From Phymorhynchus buccinoides (Eukaryota; Mollusca; Gastropoda; Neogastropoda; Raphitomidae), in assembly GCA_017654935.2 (NCBI GenBank), contig CM065682.1:37220824-37284823 (forward strand): DNA of 64,000 nt, in the 5' to 3' direction. Below are positions 51,616-63,768 of this stretch, one piece after another. Under the pieces are notes generated by a model, which did not search any database, was not told where the DNA came from, and was given only the letters and a program-made list of their open reading frames with translations. Both the position numbers and the translations under genes were made by a program. Position 1 is the stretch's first letter. Each line of letters begins with the position of its first letter.

Positions 51616-52383
51616 CAAAGTCAAAGTCAAAAGTACTTTATTATCACGTTAGGTGAAATTACAGTGTGGTCTCGTACAAGCACAATACAATCAAAGAAAC
51701 ACATTTGCATGCATGAAAAATGGAAACAAAACTAAGGAAAAATGAATGACAAATCATGCTTCGCCAAAAAAAATTGAACATAATTAGGGTCGATACAAGC
51801 GACTATCAAAACATTAAGAACTGCCCTCTTTCCCACCATTTCTATTATCGCATTCATTTGTTCACCCCCACCCTACCCCAAACCCCCACCCTCTCCAAGT
51901 CACCCCAAGCTTTCACATATTTTGGGTCCCTTCCCGTTCCCAACATTTCATGCACCTCTCTCTTCTCTCTCTCTCTCTCTCTCTGTCTCTGTCTCTCTTC
52001 TCTCTCTCATACACACACACACACACATACACACACAGGCATAGAGACATACGGACAGACAGACATACACACACGCACGGCACACACGTACGCACGCACG
52101 CACGCTCCACACACTCACATACACACACATACAGACACACACACACACTACTATACAGATTGACCAAATATACCTCTAGGCCTAAGCTAATATATAATTC
52201 CTAATTATTTGGTCTTAGCAGAGATCTTGTTCAGAAGTTCGACTGACTTAGGGACAAAACTAGCTGAATTTCTAATTGTTCTACAACGAATAGTGCGGAA
52301 CCGTCTATCAGATGGCAATAGTTCATAGCAATGCGACAGAACGTGATCCTTAAAGAGCATTCGGTGTTTTTGGACTTGTGCAA
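51616..52383 (-). mobile_element. LINE 3' segment, tandem copy 1
   Basis: Minus strand: VQKHRMLFKDHVLSHCYELL, PSDRRFRTIRCRTIRN and SFVPKSVELLN, stop, a UTR with CA and CT microsatellites, and the terminus GATAATAAAGTACTTTTGAC + TTTGACTTTG. About 97% identical to the adjacent copy. It starts abruptly at CACAAGTCC directly after the tail of the other copy. Confidence 0.8.
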
Positions 52384-53200
52384 CAAAGTCAAAGTCAAAC
52401 GTCAAAAATACTTTATTATCACGTTAGGTGAAACTACAGTGTGGTCTCGTACAAGCACAATACAATCAAAGAAACACATTTGCATGCATGAAAAATGGAA
52501 ACAAAACTAAGGAAAAATGAATGACAAATCATGCTTCGCAAAAAAATGAACATAATTAGGGTCGATACAAGCGACTATCAAAACATTAAGAACTGCCCTC
52601 TTTCCCACCATTTCTATTATCGCATTCATTTGTTCACCCCTACCCTACCCCAAACCCCCACCCTCTCCAAGTCACCCCAAGCTTTCACATATTTTGGGTC
52701 CCTTCCCGTTCCCAACATTTCATGCACCTCTCTCTTCTCTCTCTCTCTTCATCTCTCTCTCTCTCTCTCTCTCTTCTCTCATACACACACACACGCACGC
52801 ACACTACACACACAGGCATAGAGACATACGGACAGACATACACACACGCACGCACACACGTACGCACGCACGCACGCGCTCACACACTCACATACAGACA
52901 CACACACACTACTATACAGATTGACCAAATATACCTCTAGGCCTAAGCTAATATATAATTCCTAATTATTTGGTCTTAGCAGAGATCTTGTTCAGAAGTT
53001 CGACTGACTTAGGGACAAAACTAGCTGAATTTCTAATCGTTCTACAACGAATAGTGCGGAACCGTCTATCAGATGGCAATAGTTCGTAGCAATGCGACAG
53101 AACGTGATCCTTAAAGAGCATTCGGTGTTTTTGGACTTGTGCATCTTCGGTCTTGTAATGAGGTCCAATCACAAAAACTATGTGGTGTAATCATGTCTTT
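52384..53200 (-). mobile_element. LINE 3' segment, tandem copy 2
   Basis: Same sequence as copy 1 but extending further upstream (GPHYKTEDAQVQKHRMLF). It ends in TTTGACTTTGACTTTG, after which copy 1 begins. Differences are mainly in microsatellite length and a few substitutions. Confidence 0.8.
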
Positions 53201-53569
53201 GAAAATTGTGCTGATCTATAGAGTGTCTTTGGTGACGCAAGGCCTTACTGATTTTGGTGGATCAAGAGCCACGCCAGTAAGCGTGAAACTACACTTGAAA
53301 TCAGATATGGTGATTTTTAAAAAAAAATTGCTCAGCCAATAACTACATGTCAACCTTTTAGTGATGTGGTACTCACAGGGGCATACATTTCACTTCACTG
53401 AAACCTGTGCAAAATCTATGTCCAATAACACACAATGGAATGTCAGGATTGTTTGTGGCCCCTACACGTCTGAATGACAGTCTGACATCGCCTATTAATG
53501 TGATTTAGGTGGGATTTTAGACCTTCTTCTGGGGAATCCTCAGCCATTACCAGGGTGCTGTCCAAAGGT

Positions 53570-54520
53570 ATGGAGCATACATGGAGATAGTTAACGTAAG
53601 CATAGATTCTTTACAATCATTCCCAAACATATTTGTGGTCATATATAAACCAACAGACTTGGCAAAATTCTCCTTTTGCTTCATTAATCAATTGCCAAGA
53701 CTGCCCCCAGTGTTTATCCTGATTGGCTGGTTTCCCCCAGTTAGATTGAACTTGGTGGGGGGTGGAGGGAGGTGTCTGTGAAAATGAACCCAGGGCTGAT
53801 GTGTTCAATGTCATGCCTCCATAAAGGATTGTCAATCTTGGAGGTGTCAGTAGCCACTGGACATATGTCTACCAACTACAGAGCAGAGGCCAGTGCCTTG
53901 CTGTCTGCAGTACAGGAACTAAACCAACAGGACAGCATCCCAGAAAATATAGTATTTCTGACAGACTGTCGTGTTGTCCTCCAAAGCCTCCAGTACATCA
54001 AAGAGCTGCAAGAACTCAGCAGCAAAACAACACTGATCCTGTAGTAGATTCCCTCTCATTGTGGTCTGGGTGGCAATGAACAGGCAGATCAAACTCTCCA
54101 AAATGGGCAGCAAACTGGAACAGTTTACACACCCCATGTCATACGGAGAAGCAAAAGCAATTGTTCGTGGTCACTTCAGAACAAAATGGAGGGAGTGTCT
54201 GCAGCTTGACACTGGAGAGGACAGCATCCAGTTGCAGCTGGACCATGCCCAGCAGGTCACCATCTTTAGATTGAGAACCGGGCACTGTCAACTCCTCTCC
54301 CATCTCTATCGTTTGAAGATTCCCATACGTATGAATGTCCTTGTGGCACGGGATTACAGACAGCAGACCACATTTTGCAGGACTGCCCTAGTTTCAGCAT
54401 CCGGAGACGTCAAATCTGGCCCAGGCCTGTGGCACTCTGTGACAAGCTGTGGGGTCCTGCTGAGGCGCTGCTTTTGACTGCGACCTTCATCAACCAAACC
54501 GGACTGAGCACATGATATGG
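53570..54520 (+). mobile_element. LINE with RNase H domain, internally deleted
   Basis: The plus strand first shows an endonuclease piece (IFVVIYKP, LPPVFILIG), then RNase H (NYRAEASALLSAVQELNQ, IVFLTDCRVVLQSLQ), then KMGSKLEQ and VTIFRLRTGHCQLLSHLYRL with a cysteine-rich end in another frame. The reverse transcriptase between endonuclease and RNase H is missing, so this is a deleted relic. Domain order is that of I/R1-group LINEs. Confidence 0.7.
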
Positions 54521-54524
54521 CCAG

Positions 54525-55230
54525 GAACAAAGAAGAAGAAAAGAAGAAGGAGGTGTCAGCTAAGGGATCAAAGGAATGAGGAATGCATGTACTTTTGCCT
54601 ACAGATCATCCTCACAGTCTGTTCCTTACTCTTTCAGTTAAAGGTCCTGTTTCTTTTGTAGGTAGTTGTTTTGGACCTGAAAGCAATCCAGAAAACGTGT
54701 CAAAGAGCTCAACGACGAGAAATCTCTCTTCATGTACGTGGTGACACAAACTCTTCCCTCATGAGGCCTTTGTGAGACAGTACTCGTGGTTTGGTACTGG
54801 TTCCATATCCACGATGACACTTTGTCTGAAATTTCAGGACTATGGCCTTTGGTTATGAGATACACTACGTAACATACTTTCAAGCATTTCGACACCTATG
54901 TGCATCTCCATGTCGGTCATACATCTTAGAGAATTTGTCAAGGGATAGTAAACCAAGCACCAAGACAAAACTGATAATGTTATGCACCCAACATTAAACA
55001 TGTTTTGACATGAGCATGTCTGTGTCACATTTCTAGGGTTGTGTTAGACGCCTGCACCCTGCTGTCTGTAGTGAGCACTGTACTCATTTTGTAATCAGGG
55101 TGTTGACAATAATAGAGGTGCAATGCCAACATCAACAAAACAACTTATATTTTGTTTGCCTTTCATTGTTACCCTAAAATAGCATCACTCTTTTACCCAC
55201 TGTATCCTCCTCAATATGAAAACACACAAT
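54525..55230. other. GPCR intron without recognisable features
   Basis: A short GAA-rich stretch at 54530-54555 and otherwise unique sequence. Frames on the minus strand have no homology that I recognise. Confidence 0.5.
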
Positions 55231-55233
55231 TAC

Positions 55234-55526
55234 CTGAACAAGGATGATACCAAAAACGAGGGCAATCTGCGACTGCTTAGAAATGAAGCGAAGTTTCATA
55301 GGCGACTTGAATTTCCGTAAAAAGATTCGGTAGATACGGCTTATCTTTACCACCAATGGGGCGTACATCACCGTGAATGACAGCGGGAAGCAGAATGTGA
55401 GGATCTGGCAGATGGTGTCTGTGGGTGGAACAACGTACATGACCGTCACCAGAGAGAATGCCAGTTGGCTGAACAGCATGATACTGCACAGATCTTTGCC
55501 ACTGGCTTTGATCAGACTGGTGTGAC
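55234..55526 (-). CDS. Class C GPCR exon: helices 2-4
   Basis: This 293-base exon runs from phase 1 to phase 0. It encodes HTSLIKASGKDLCSIMLFSQ, then further hydrophobic helices, then VVKISRIYRIF and LRFISKQSQIALVFGIILVQ. Metabotropic glutamate receptors have TPxVKASGRELxYxLL and TKTNRIxRIF...FISxxSQ at these positions, which supports that subfamily over calcium-sensing or pheromone receptors. Acceptor is CTCAACAG; the donor GTAATT is slightly weak. The intron on its 3' side holds the tandem LINE pair and an RNase H LINE fragment. Confidence 0.9.
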
Positions 55527-55659
55527 CTGTTGAGATGCATAAACAAGGGTCAGAATTGTCAGGGGAAAGAACTATCCAAAATCCTTCGATTTTGCAGCAG
55601 ATACATCATCCAGTTGCTAGTGAATCAGAACCTTTGCATCAGCATGGTCATGGTAAAAG

Positions 55660-55742
55660 AATAGAAGAAGAAGAAGAAGAGAAGAAGAAGAAGAAGAAGA
55701 AGAAGAAGAAGAAGAAGAAGAAGAAGAAGAAGAAGAAGAAGA
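55660..55742. repeat. GAA trinucleotide repeat
   Basis: About 27 GAA units with one interruption, close to the acceptor of the GPCR exon at 55526. On the sense strand it reads TTC repeats. 55800-56815 beyond it has no feature. Confidence 0.95.
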
Positions 55743-56817
55743 TCAGTACAACAACAAAAGAAGGAGTAGGAAGAAAAAGAAGAAAAGTGCGTAGGTTTTA
55801 TTTCAAACAGCAGTAAAAATTATTTTTCTTCTACTCAAAGACTAAAAGCGTGTATACGTCATCTGTTCACAGGGGAAGGTTACTGGTATCACAACAGCTA
55901 CCCATAATGTACCACTACTAGACGATTTGGGTTAAATATGTGTGTGTGATATTGGGACAGTCAAGGGAAGTGTTTCATCACAACCAAAATGTAACAAAGG
56001 AGGAATGTTTTTGCAAGGCAAAAAATATAATTTTTGCAACCCCTTATCTTATTTTGGATAACGGTTCTATGTTTGTTGCTCCCATGGGCCAGCCTTCACG
56101 TGTCGGGGGTGTTCTCGACCAAGCTGTGCCCACCCATTTTCTTACCTTTGCTATTTTTCTGCCTACTATGTCTTATACTATCTTTTTTCCCCCCATAATG
56201 TCTCCCAACAAAATCTGCAGTTATCCATTTCGTCTGATCTTTCTTCAATCTTTTCTTTCATCTGTTCTTACAAATCTATCTTTTGAATGTTCGTTTTTCT
56301 CTCTGATCTATCGAACAATTTGCGATATGCCAGTTTTGTTATTGTTCACTGGCTTCCACGCATGAGACCTTGCCCACTTGAGTGGGCACCTGTTGTCCAT
56401 TCTGCAGTGCATATTTGCCTATATGGCATTTTTCATATATCTTTTTGTTTGTGGCACAAGCCACAAACCTATAACTCACTTTGTCGGTCTGTCTGTCGGT
56501 CGGTCCAAAATTGTCGCACTTCAAAGTGAGGCTGCACTTCAAATTGAGGCTGCTCTTTAAAATATTATGTGTTATAGGGTACAATAAAGAAGGTGTCATG
56601 TTATGAATTGTACAATATATTTTGTTGTTTTTAGGTTGTTGAACATTGGTAAGATACATTGATGAGTATTTTGTAATAAGTGGTCAAACGTTACGCGGTG
56701 ACAGTCCTGAAATGACCATAGCTGTTGACGGGACTATAATAGAAAAATAAATAAACCTGTTTGTTGTTCAATGCATGATTACAAGGTCAAATCTGAAAAT
56801 GTGACTTAAAACTTTGA

Positions 56818-57393
56818 AGGTGCGCCCTGACGGATGCGTTTTTGCAAGAAACACATCGAGGTCACCAGGAAAACAATCTTTAAAGAGATCGCAACACTCA
56901 CTTTGCTCTGGTTTCCTAGAAATCAAACCGTCAAAAACGGCGATTCCTCCTTGGCGGAGGTGCTGGAAGTCAAATTCTTTCAGTGAAAGAGAAGGCATGT
57001 GCCTTCTCTTTTCTAATGGCCGCCTGAGTTTATATCTAGACCAAATCGTTTGCACGAAAGTTCCACAATACAAGGCTTTTTATTTTTGTTTTTTAAAGTT
57101 GTATACAGTTTACCAAAAGGAGTTTCGCTCACAACAAAGGAAATAGATCTCTTTTTTTTTTTTTTTACTGCACTACAAAGAAAAAAAAGCTTCAACCACA
57201 ATGAGTGGCCTCCACCCACCCCATCCAAAATGGTTTTTATCTCTGGCATATCCGCCAAGGAGGAATCGCCGTTTCTGACGTTTTGATTTCTAGGAAACAG
57301 AGCAAAGTGAGTGTTCCGATCCTTAAAAAGGCTGTCTTTCTGGTGATCTCGACGTGTTTCTTGCAAAAAAAACTCATCCGTCAGGGCCCACCT
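56818..57393. mobile_element. TTAA-flanked foldback MITE, copy B
   Basis: Same family as copy A: arms begin AGGTGCGCCCTGACGG and end CCGTCAGGGCCCACCT. The right flank is TTAA, while the left reads TTGA, presumably one mutation. Shared internal phrases include GATTCCTCCTTGGCGGAGG and GCAAAGTGAGTGTTCCGATC. It sits in the GPCR intron between exons 61549 and 55526. Confidence 0.75.
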
Positions 57394-57721
57394 TTAAAGT
57401 CTTGGGGTCAATTTGTTCCTTTTGTGGGCAAAAACTGAAAATGTTCCATGCCAAAAAAAGACCCACAAAAAACAAAACTGAGATGTGTTATTTTTAATTA
57501 CATTAAAGTCACGTACATAGTACTACTTATGTCTTATAAATGGCACTGCCACATCAAGGAATTCATAAGCATGGTGAAACCTCAGTTATATCACATCAAA
57601 CTATTGAGGAAAAAAGTGACAAATGGCCGATAGTCTAAAAAGTATAAGCCAATTTGCAATGGCGGACCAGACCCGGAGGTGGACTAGCCCCGTTCTCCCC
57701 TATTGTGTTATTATTAAAGCA

Positions 57722-57725
57722 GAGA

Positions 57726-57815
<90 letters not shown>
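57722..57815. repeat. GA microsatellite with flanking repeats
   Basis: A long GA run. GTAATTGTATTGTGTTATTA recurs three times between 57700 and 57930 with AGAGA blocks, suggesting a local tandem duplication. Confidence 0.9.
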
Positions 57816-57817
<2 letters not shown>

Positions 57818-58439
57818 TAATTGTATTGTGTTATTAAAAAAGAAAGAGAGAAATGTAATCGTATTGTGTTATTATTAAAGCAGAGATAGAGATGTAATTG
57901 TACTGTGTTATCATTAAATCAGAGAGAGGAGAGAGGGGTGTAAAAAAAAGAAAGAAAAAAAGCCAATATCCATGCATCTACCATTAAATTATTGCTACAA
58001 ACCCCCTTATGCAATACTAGTAACCAGGCGGAACCAATTTGGTGCCTGTCTTCTAATTCATTACTTCGAAGACTAAAATTATAAATCACTACATATAGTT
58101 AGTCTAAAGTGTAAGCCTTTTCTTTGAAGTAATATACAATTATTGCACTGCATCAGCAGAATGCATGCTGAAATTCCCATAGCTGCCAGATTATTCGCTG
58201 TTGAGGCAGAGCTCTCTACCATTAAGTGGTATGGAAGGGGTAACTATCCCCTATATATTTGATTTCCCTCAAAAGGCACGTTAATTAGTTAACCAACAGT
58301 TACTCTTATAAATTTATAACAAAATCGAATTGAGCACCTTTAAGCAAACCATTCACACGCTGTCAGCAGATCTTTGCAAGTGTGCAGTTAAGCAAAATTG
58401 ATATATTTTACACTAAAGAGATACGCAGAGAAATTGTAA

Positions 58440-59735
58440 AGCAGAAAGCAAACCAAGCTGGGTTTTTTTAATCATTCTACTATTGATCACGCTTTTGTTT
58501 AGAAAATTCTGGTTGATATTTTTAAGAGCAAAAAGAAGAACTATTTTGTGCATTCATTGATTATAAAAAAAAAAGCATTTGATTCTGTGTGGCGCTTAGG
58601 CTTATGGACAAAACTTATTAAACAAAATATCAATGGTAAGATATCAAATGTAATTATAAAAATGTACAATAACATCAAATATTGTGTTATTCAAAATGGA
58701 GAACAGTCTGATTATTTTGGAAGCTTTAGAGGACTGCGTCAATGAGAAACTCTATCACAGTTGCTTTTTTCATTATATTTGAATAATGTAGAAAACTTTT
58801 TGACAGCAATTTATATGAATACTAGCAATGTTGGTCATGGAAATAATAACTCTGTATATTTGCGGTTATTAGTGCTTTTGTATGCAGATGTTACTATTCT
58901 TTTATCTGAATCAGCTAATGGTCTGCAAAAGGCACTTGATCTGTTGCATGAATATTGCCTTGACTGGAAACTTGAAGTTAATGTATCTAAAACTAAAATT
59001 ATGGTTTTCTATTCCAATCGGCTAACGAAACATCAGTTTAAGTTTGGTTTGCAAACCATTGATATAGTTACTTCTTTTAGATATCTCAGAATCGAGTTCA
59101 GTCAGACAGGCACGTTTTTCAAAGCAAAGAAAAGTGTGTATGACCATGCCCTAAGAGCAATGTTCTCATTGTTACAAACTGCAAGAAAACAAGAATTACC
59201 TATATGTATAATTTTAGATATGTACCCCAAAAAATGTGTTCCAATTTTGTTGCACGGATGTGAAATATGGGGATACGAGAACCTTGATATTTTGGGGAAA
59301 TTACAAATGAATTTTTTTTAAATGACAGACTATGTCAGCTATGGTTCTTGGAAAATTGGCATATGTCCCATATCCGTTCTGGTTAAATGTGGGTTAATTC
59401 GTTTTTGGTCAGGATTTATTGACAGTCGTAATGCAGATAAAATTTCGAGTAAAATGTACGCAATTTTATTCAACTTGTGCGCAGATAAATAATGTCCATC
59501 CAAATGGCTAAATAATATTCAAATAATTTTAGTTGACAGTGGATATAACTGTTTGGTTTTCACAGAATGGCTACAACAGGGAATTGTTTTGCGATAGTAT
59601 TACTAAGAGCATAAAAGATCAATATATTAAATCATGTGAAGCTTTGCTTGAAGGGAATAACAAATGCGTGTTTTATAAAAGCATAAAAAGTGAGTTTTGT
59701 AGAGAAAAATACATAACACAACTTAATCATAATAA
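58440..59735 (+). mobile_element. LINE reverse transcriptase, interrupted
   Basis: The plus strand, with one or two frame changes, reads NQAG (58450), KKAFDSVWRLGLWTKLIKQN, FRGLRQ, stop, LLFSLYLNNVENF, LVLLYADVTILLSESANGLQ, WKLEVNVSKTKIMVF and VPILLHGCEIWGYENL. This is a Jockey/I-like reverse transcriptase. The catalytic box is YADV rather than YADD, so the copy is inactive. The C-terminal end resumes at 60665 after an inserted element. Confidence 0.8.
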
Positions 59736-60660
59736 TAATAATAAATAATAAATAAATTCTATAGCGCTATTCTCCTGACACAGCAGGACTCACCACGCTT
59801 TACATGAAAAAAAGGTTTACACTCAAAAGATATTCAAAATACATGTACTTAAAATTATTTAGAATTTTTTAAAATAAAAAAGCACTTCATCACACTCACA
59901 CAACTCACATGTAAAATACCTACATAAAACAGGAATTATTTAATAATATAAAAAAAATCTTTACAGGGTTGACTGACAGTGCATGGACAGACAGAAATTA
60001 ACAGAGATATTTTCTGAAAAGATGCGTCTTCAGGCCAGTTTTGAAAGAAGACAGAGATGGAGAGCCGCTGCGGAGAGGGAAAGGGAGATTGTTCCAGATG
60101 TGTGGTGCTTGGAAACGAAAAGATCTGTTTCCAACTGTTTTGTACTTGGTGACAGGTTTGCAGAGAAGTTTTAGGTTGCTTGATCTGAGGTTGCGTTCTG
60201 GTATGTAGGCAGAGAGGAGAGAAGAGAGGTAGTCAGGAAGAGTGTCTTCAAAATAACGATAGGCAAGAGTGGCCACTTTATAGTCGACTCTCGCGTCAAC
60301 AGGGAGCCAGTGCAGCTGTCTCAACAGTGGTGTCACTGAGTCAGTCTTACGCTTTCTGAGCACACCCCAGGCAGCACTGTTCTGGACTCCCTGAAGACGC
60401 TTCACAGAAGAAAGAGGGAGACCTGCAAGAACTGCATTGCAGTAATCCAGCCTGGACAGTATGAAAGAAACAGCAAGTTGAGTAGCAGCTTCAACTGAGA
60501 GATATACGAACGAATAGAACTTAGTCTTTAAAGATGGCAGAAAGTTGACCGATCAAAAGAAAGTGTTTCATCCAGGCAGACACCCAGATACTTTACTGAT
60601 TTCTGAAAAGGTACAGAATCATTTGACAAGGACATAATCATTTGACAAGGCATATTCATT
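59736..60660 (-). mobile_element. L2/CR1-like LINE 3' end inserted in another LINE
   Basis: The minus strand reads QNSAAWGVLRKRK, LLRQLHWLPVDARVDYKVAT, LPDYLSSLLSAYIPERNLRS, APHIWNNLPFPLR and FKTGLKTHLFR before the stop. It ends TATAGCGCTATAGAATTTAT and an AAT tail, facing left. It splits the Jockey-like element and is therefore younger. Confidence 0.8.
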
Positions 60661-60664
60661 TATC

Positions 60665-60955
60665 CATTAATAAAATGTCGTTGTTGTAATCATAAATTGT
60701 CGATCGAAGTTAAAAGAAGAGAGGATGAGATCAGAGAGAATAGGATATGTAAAGAATGTAGCATGAATACTGTCGGTGATGAGTTTCATTTTGTTTTGCA
60801 ATGCCCAAAATTTACTCTACTTCGGATAATGTTTATTGCTAAAAAGTATCAATCTTGTTTATCAATGTTTAATCTTTGCAATCTGTTCCGTGCTAACAAG
60901 AAAACACAACTTAAATTGAGTAAATTCATAAAGCAGGCAAAAGTCGTTTAAATAC
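60665..60955 (+). mobile_element. C-terminal end of the interrupted LINE
   Basis: Reads KCRCCNHKLSIEVKRRE, ICKECSMNTVGDEFHFVLQC P with CxxC...HxxxxC spacing, then LFRANKKTQLKLSKFIKQA and a stop. This zinc-knuckle-like end is typical for the element at 58440-59735. Confidence 0.75.
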
Positions 60956-61225
60956 ATTTCATGTCAATAATATATATACTTCCCAAAACGTACATTTGTT
61001 ATTCTGACTTGTGAAACGTCATTTTTAATCTCAAAATTTGTTTCATGTCTTATCGTTTGATGATGTGATCCAATGTATCATTTTTGTTTTGTGTTTGTAT
61101 CCTCCACTCTCCAATAGGAGAAAAAGGCTTAAACTTATCTTGAATCTTGATAGAAGTTTGAAACTACATAGACACATACAGACACAAGGGACACACTCAC
61201 ACATACACACACACAGACACAAACT

Positions 61226-61364
<139 letters not shown>

Positions 61365-61548
61365 TTCCCATTCATCGACATGTACAAAAAATACAAAACG
61401 CATATCTACTAACATTATACGCATAAATCAATATATACACAAAACTTGATCAACCAGAAACAACACGTACAATTAACAAGTATGTCACGAGATGCATCTT
61501 CTTAGACAATAACAACAACGACAGCAACAGCTACAACAGCAAACTAAC

Positions 61549-61942
61549 CGTTGATAAAGTAGAGCACGGTGGTAGCAGCTCCCAAACAAAACGTCAGGAC
61601 GCACATTGTAAGCAACATGACACCATCGGGATATTGGATACCAAGCTGGTATACTGGTTCAATGGGCAGGCATTTGGTCTTTGTTTCTTCATCCGGCCAC
61701 GTGAAATTGGACTCAGAAGGGCATATCTGGCATTGGATGTCACCAACCTTAACTGGCACCGTCCTTTCATTGGACTTGCACTTGACACACTTGAAGCAGC
61801 AGTGGGGCTGACCAATAACCATTTCATAGCCAGGTTGACATGGTTTGCTGCAAACTGACTGGGGTGTAGCATGGGAACCATCTTCGTCGATAATCTCTGA
61901 AGATGGACCTCCTCTAAATCTCGGCTTGAAGGTAATGTGATC
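61549..61942 (-). CDS. Class C GPCR exon: NCD3G domain and helix 1
   Basis: This 394-base exon (acceptor GTTTGCAG, donor GTTAGT, phase 0 to 1) encodes SVCSKPCQPGYEMVIG, then CCFKCVKC and CQICP. The nine cysteines are spaced as in the NCD3G domain linking the venus-flytrap ligand domain to the membrane in metabotropic glutamate, calcium-sensing and related receptors. It runs into a hydrophobic helix, GVMLLTMCVLTFCLGAA, ending LYFIN. The first residues (DHITFKPRF) would follow the ligand-binding domain, whose exons should lie above 64000. Splicing to the exon at 55526 gives YFING-HTSLIKASGKDL, a normal class C first intracellular loop. Confidence 0.9.
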
Positions 61943-62003
61943 CTGCAAACAAACTATTTTAGATCATAGCCTTGACCAATTTTTTTCTTTTTAATACGTG
62001 TTG

Positions 62004-62190
<187 letters not shown>

Positions 62191-62271
62191 CACCCACGCA
62201 GGGGGTGAGGGGTGGGGGGCGCACACGTGCTTATGTATGAGTGTGAGGTTGTGTGGGCAAGACAAAAAAAA

Positions 62272-62385
62272 TCAAATGCAATGAACAATAACTTTTCTTT
62301 CATTGATGCAATGAACAATAAGTTTTTTCATTTAAAATCATGCAATGAACAATAAGTTTTCTTTCATTTAAAATGATGCATAGGC
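62272..62385. repeat. Three-copy ~36-bp tandem repeat
   Basis: TGCAATGAACAATAA followed by GTTTTCTTTCATTTAAAA-type sequence is repeated three times with small differences. Confidence 0.75.
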
Positions 62386-62689
62386 AATGCATGTAAAAAG
62401 TACAAGAATGTGAGGGAAAGGAATGAACATGACAGAGAAAGATTTTTTTAAACATGTTATTTATGACCGTTGATGAACCGATGAATGGAAATGTCATTCC
62501 TGTTAGGTAAATCATTACAACACTTCCATCACTCAGTTTTCTTTTTAAGATTGATAACCGCTTTCTTGCTGATATTCTAACAGCCTTCTTGTGAAAATAT
62601 CTACTTTTAGTTACTAGAAAACGGGTTGAACACGAAACGTCTTGACTGTTTAACAAAATATTATTAGATCTTTGTTTTGGGGTTTCAAT

Positions 62690-63370
62690 TTTTTTTTTCT
62701 GTAATAAGCTTTCTCGTGACTTGAAGCAGATTTCTTGTGATTTGGAGAATCTTTTGTTTTAAGATAGGGGGAAAACCTGTCTGGTGATTTCAAATAGTTC
62801 TGATTTGTGATTCAAAGCAGCTTTTGTTTTGTGAATTAAGAAAGCTTTTTTAAAATTAGAAAATAAAGCTTTCTTGTGTTTTCAAGCAGCTTTCTTATTG
62901 TGATTAGGAACAGTTTCTGCTTTAAGATAGGGAAAAAAATATGTCTTGTGAATTGAAATAGCTGTGGTTTTGTGATGTGATTCAAAGCAGCTTTCGCTTT
63001 GTGAATTAAAAAAATCTCCTTTTTCCGAAAATAATACTTGCTTGGGGTTGAAACAGTATTCTTGTTGCGGAACCAAATCGTTTTCTTGTTATGATTTGAA
63101 ACAACATTTGTTTCCTGATTCACACCATGCTTTTCTTTTGTGATTTAAGATAGCATATAATTTGTAATTCAAAGCAAGCTTCGTTTTGATATTCAAAACA
63201 GCTTTGTTTGTAGTTTGAAATAGATTTCTTTTTGCGATTCAAAACAGCATTTGTCTTTGATTCAAAAGATTTTGTTTAATTCGAAAAAGCCTTCTTTTAT
63301 AATTCAATATTTCTTCTAGGATTCCAAATAGCTTTCTAGCGTAGTTGAAAACAGTACAATTATATGCTTT
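62690..63370. repeat. Degenerate ~25-30 bp tandem repeat
   Basis: Diverged copies of a unit like TTTGTGATTCAAAGCAGCTT follow one another, and resume at 63785-63890 after the SINE. Not coding. Confidence 0.65.
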
Positions 63371-63387
63371 GTGAGTAGTATTTTGTA

Positions 63388-63768
63388 CTGGTATTTAGTA
63401 CTTTATAGTCACAGAAGCGTCTCTGTGAAATTCGGGTTGCTCCCACCTGGAGAGAGCGTAGCAGCCAGAGGCACGCCACCCATTTTTTAAAAATGTAATT
63501 ATTACATGTATTTTTATTTGCATGCGATTTTGTGTGACTGATGAGGAAGGAAGGGGTGGGGGTGTAAATTTTGACCAAATGACAACTTTTTCGTTGCCAC
63601 TGGGTTTAATGTGTGCCAAGTGCATAGGCACATGGGACCTCGGTTTATCTCCTTATCCGAAAGACTTCACGTTCAGACCGTAAGGCCTGGTGCAGAGTGA
63701 GAGGAAAAATCCCCTGAACTCGTGTTTATTGTAAACGAGGCGTACGCGTTACCTCTGTGCCATTCTGT
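63388..63768 (-). mobile_element. tRNA-derived SINE with Meta-type core, copy 2
   Basis: Homologous to copy 1 throughout: head AATGGCACAGAGGTAACGCG, core with GTCTTTCGGATAAGGAGATA and GAGGTCCCATGTGCC, tail with CACAGAGACGCTTCTGTG. Box B is eroded (GAGTTCAGGGG). It interrupts a degenerate tandem repeat that continues on either side. Confidence 0.7.
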
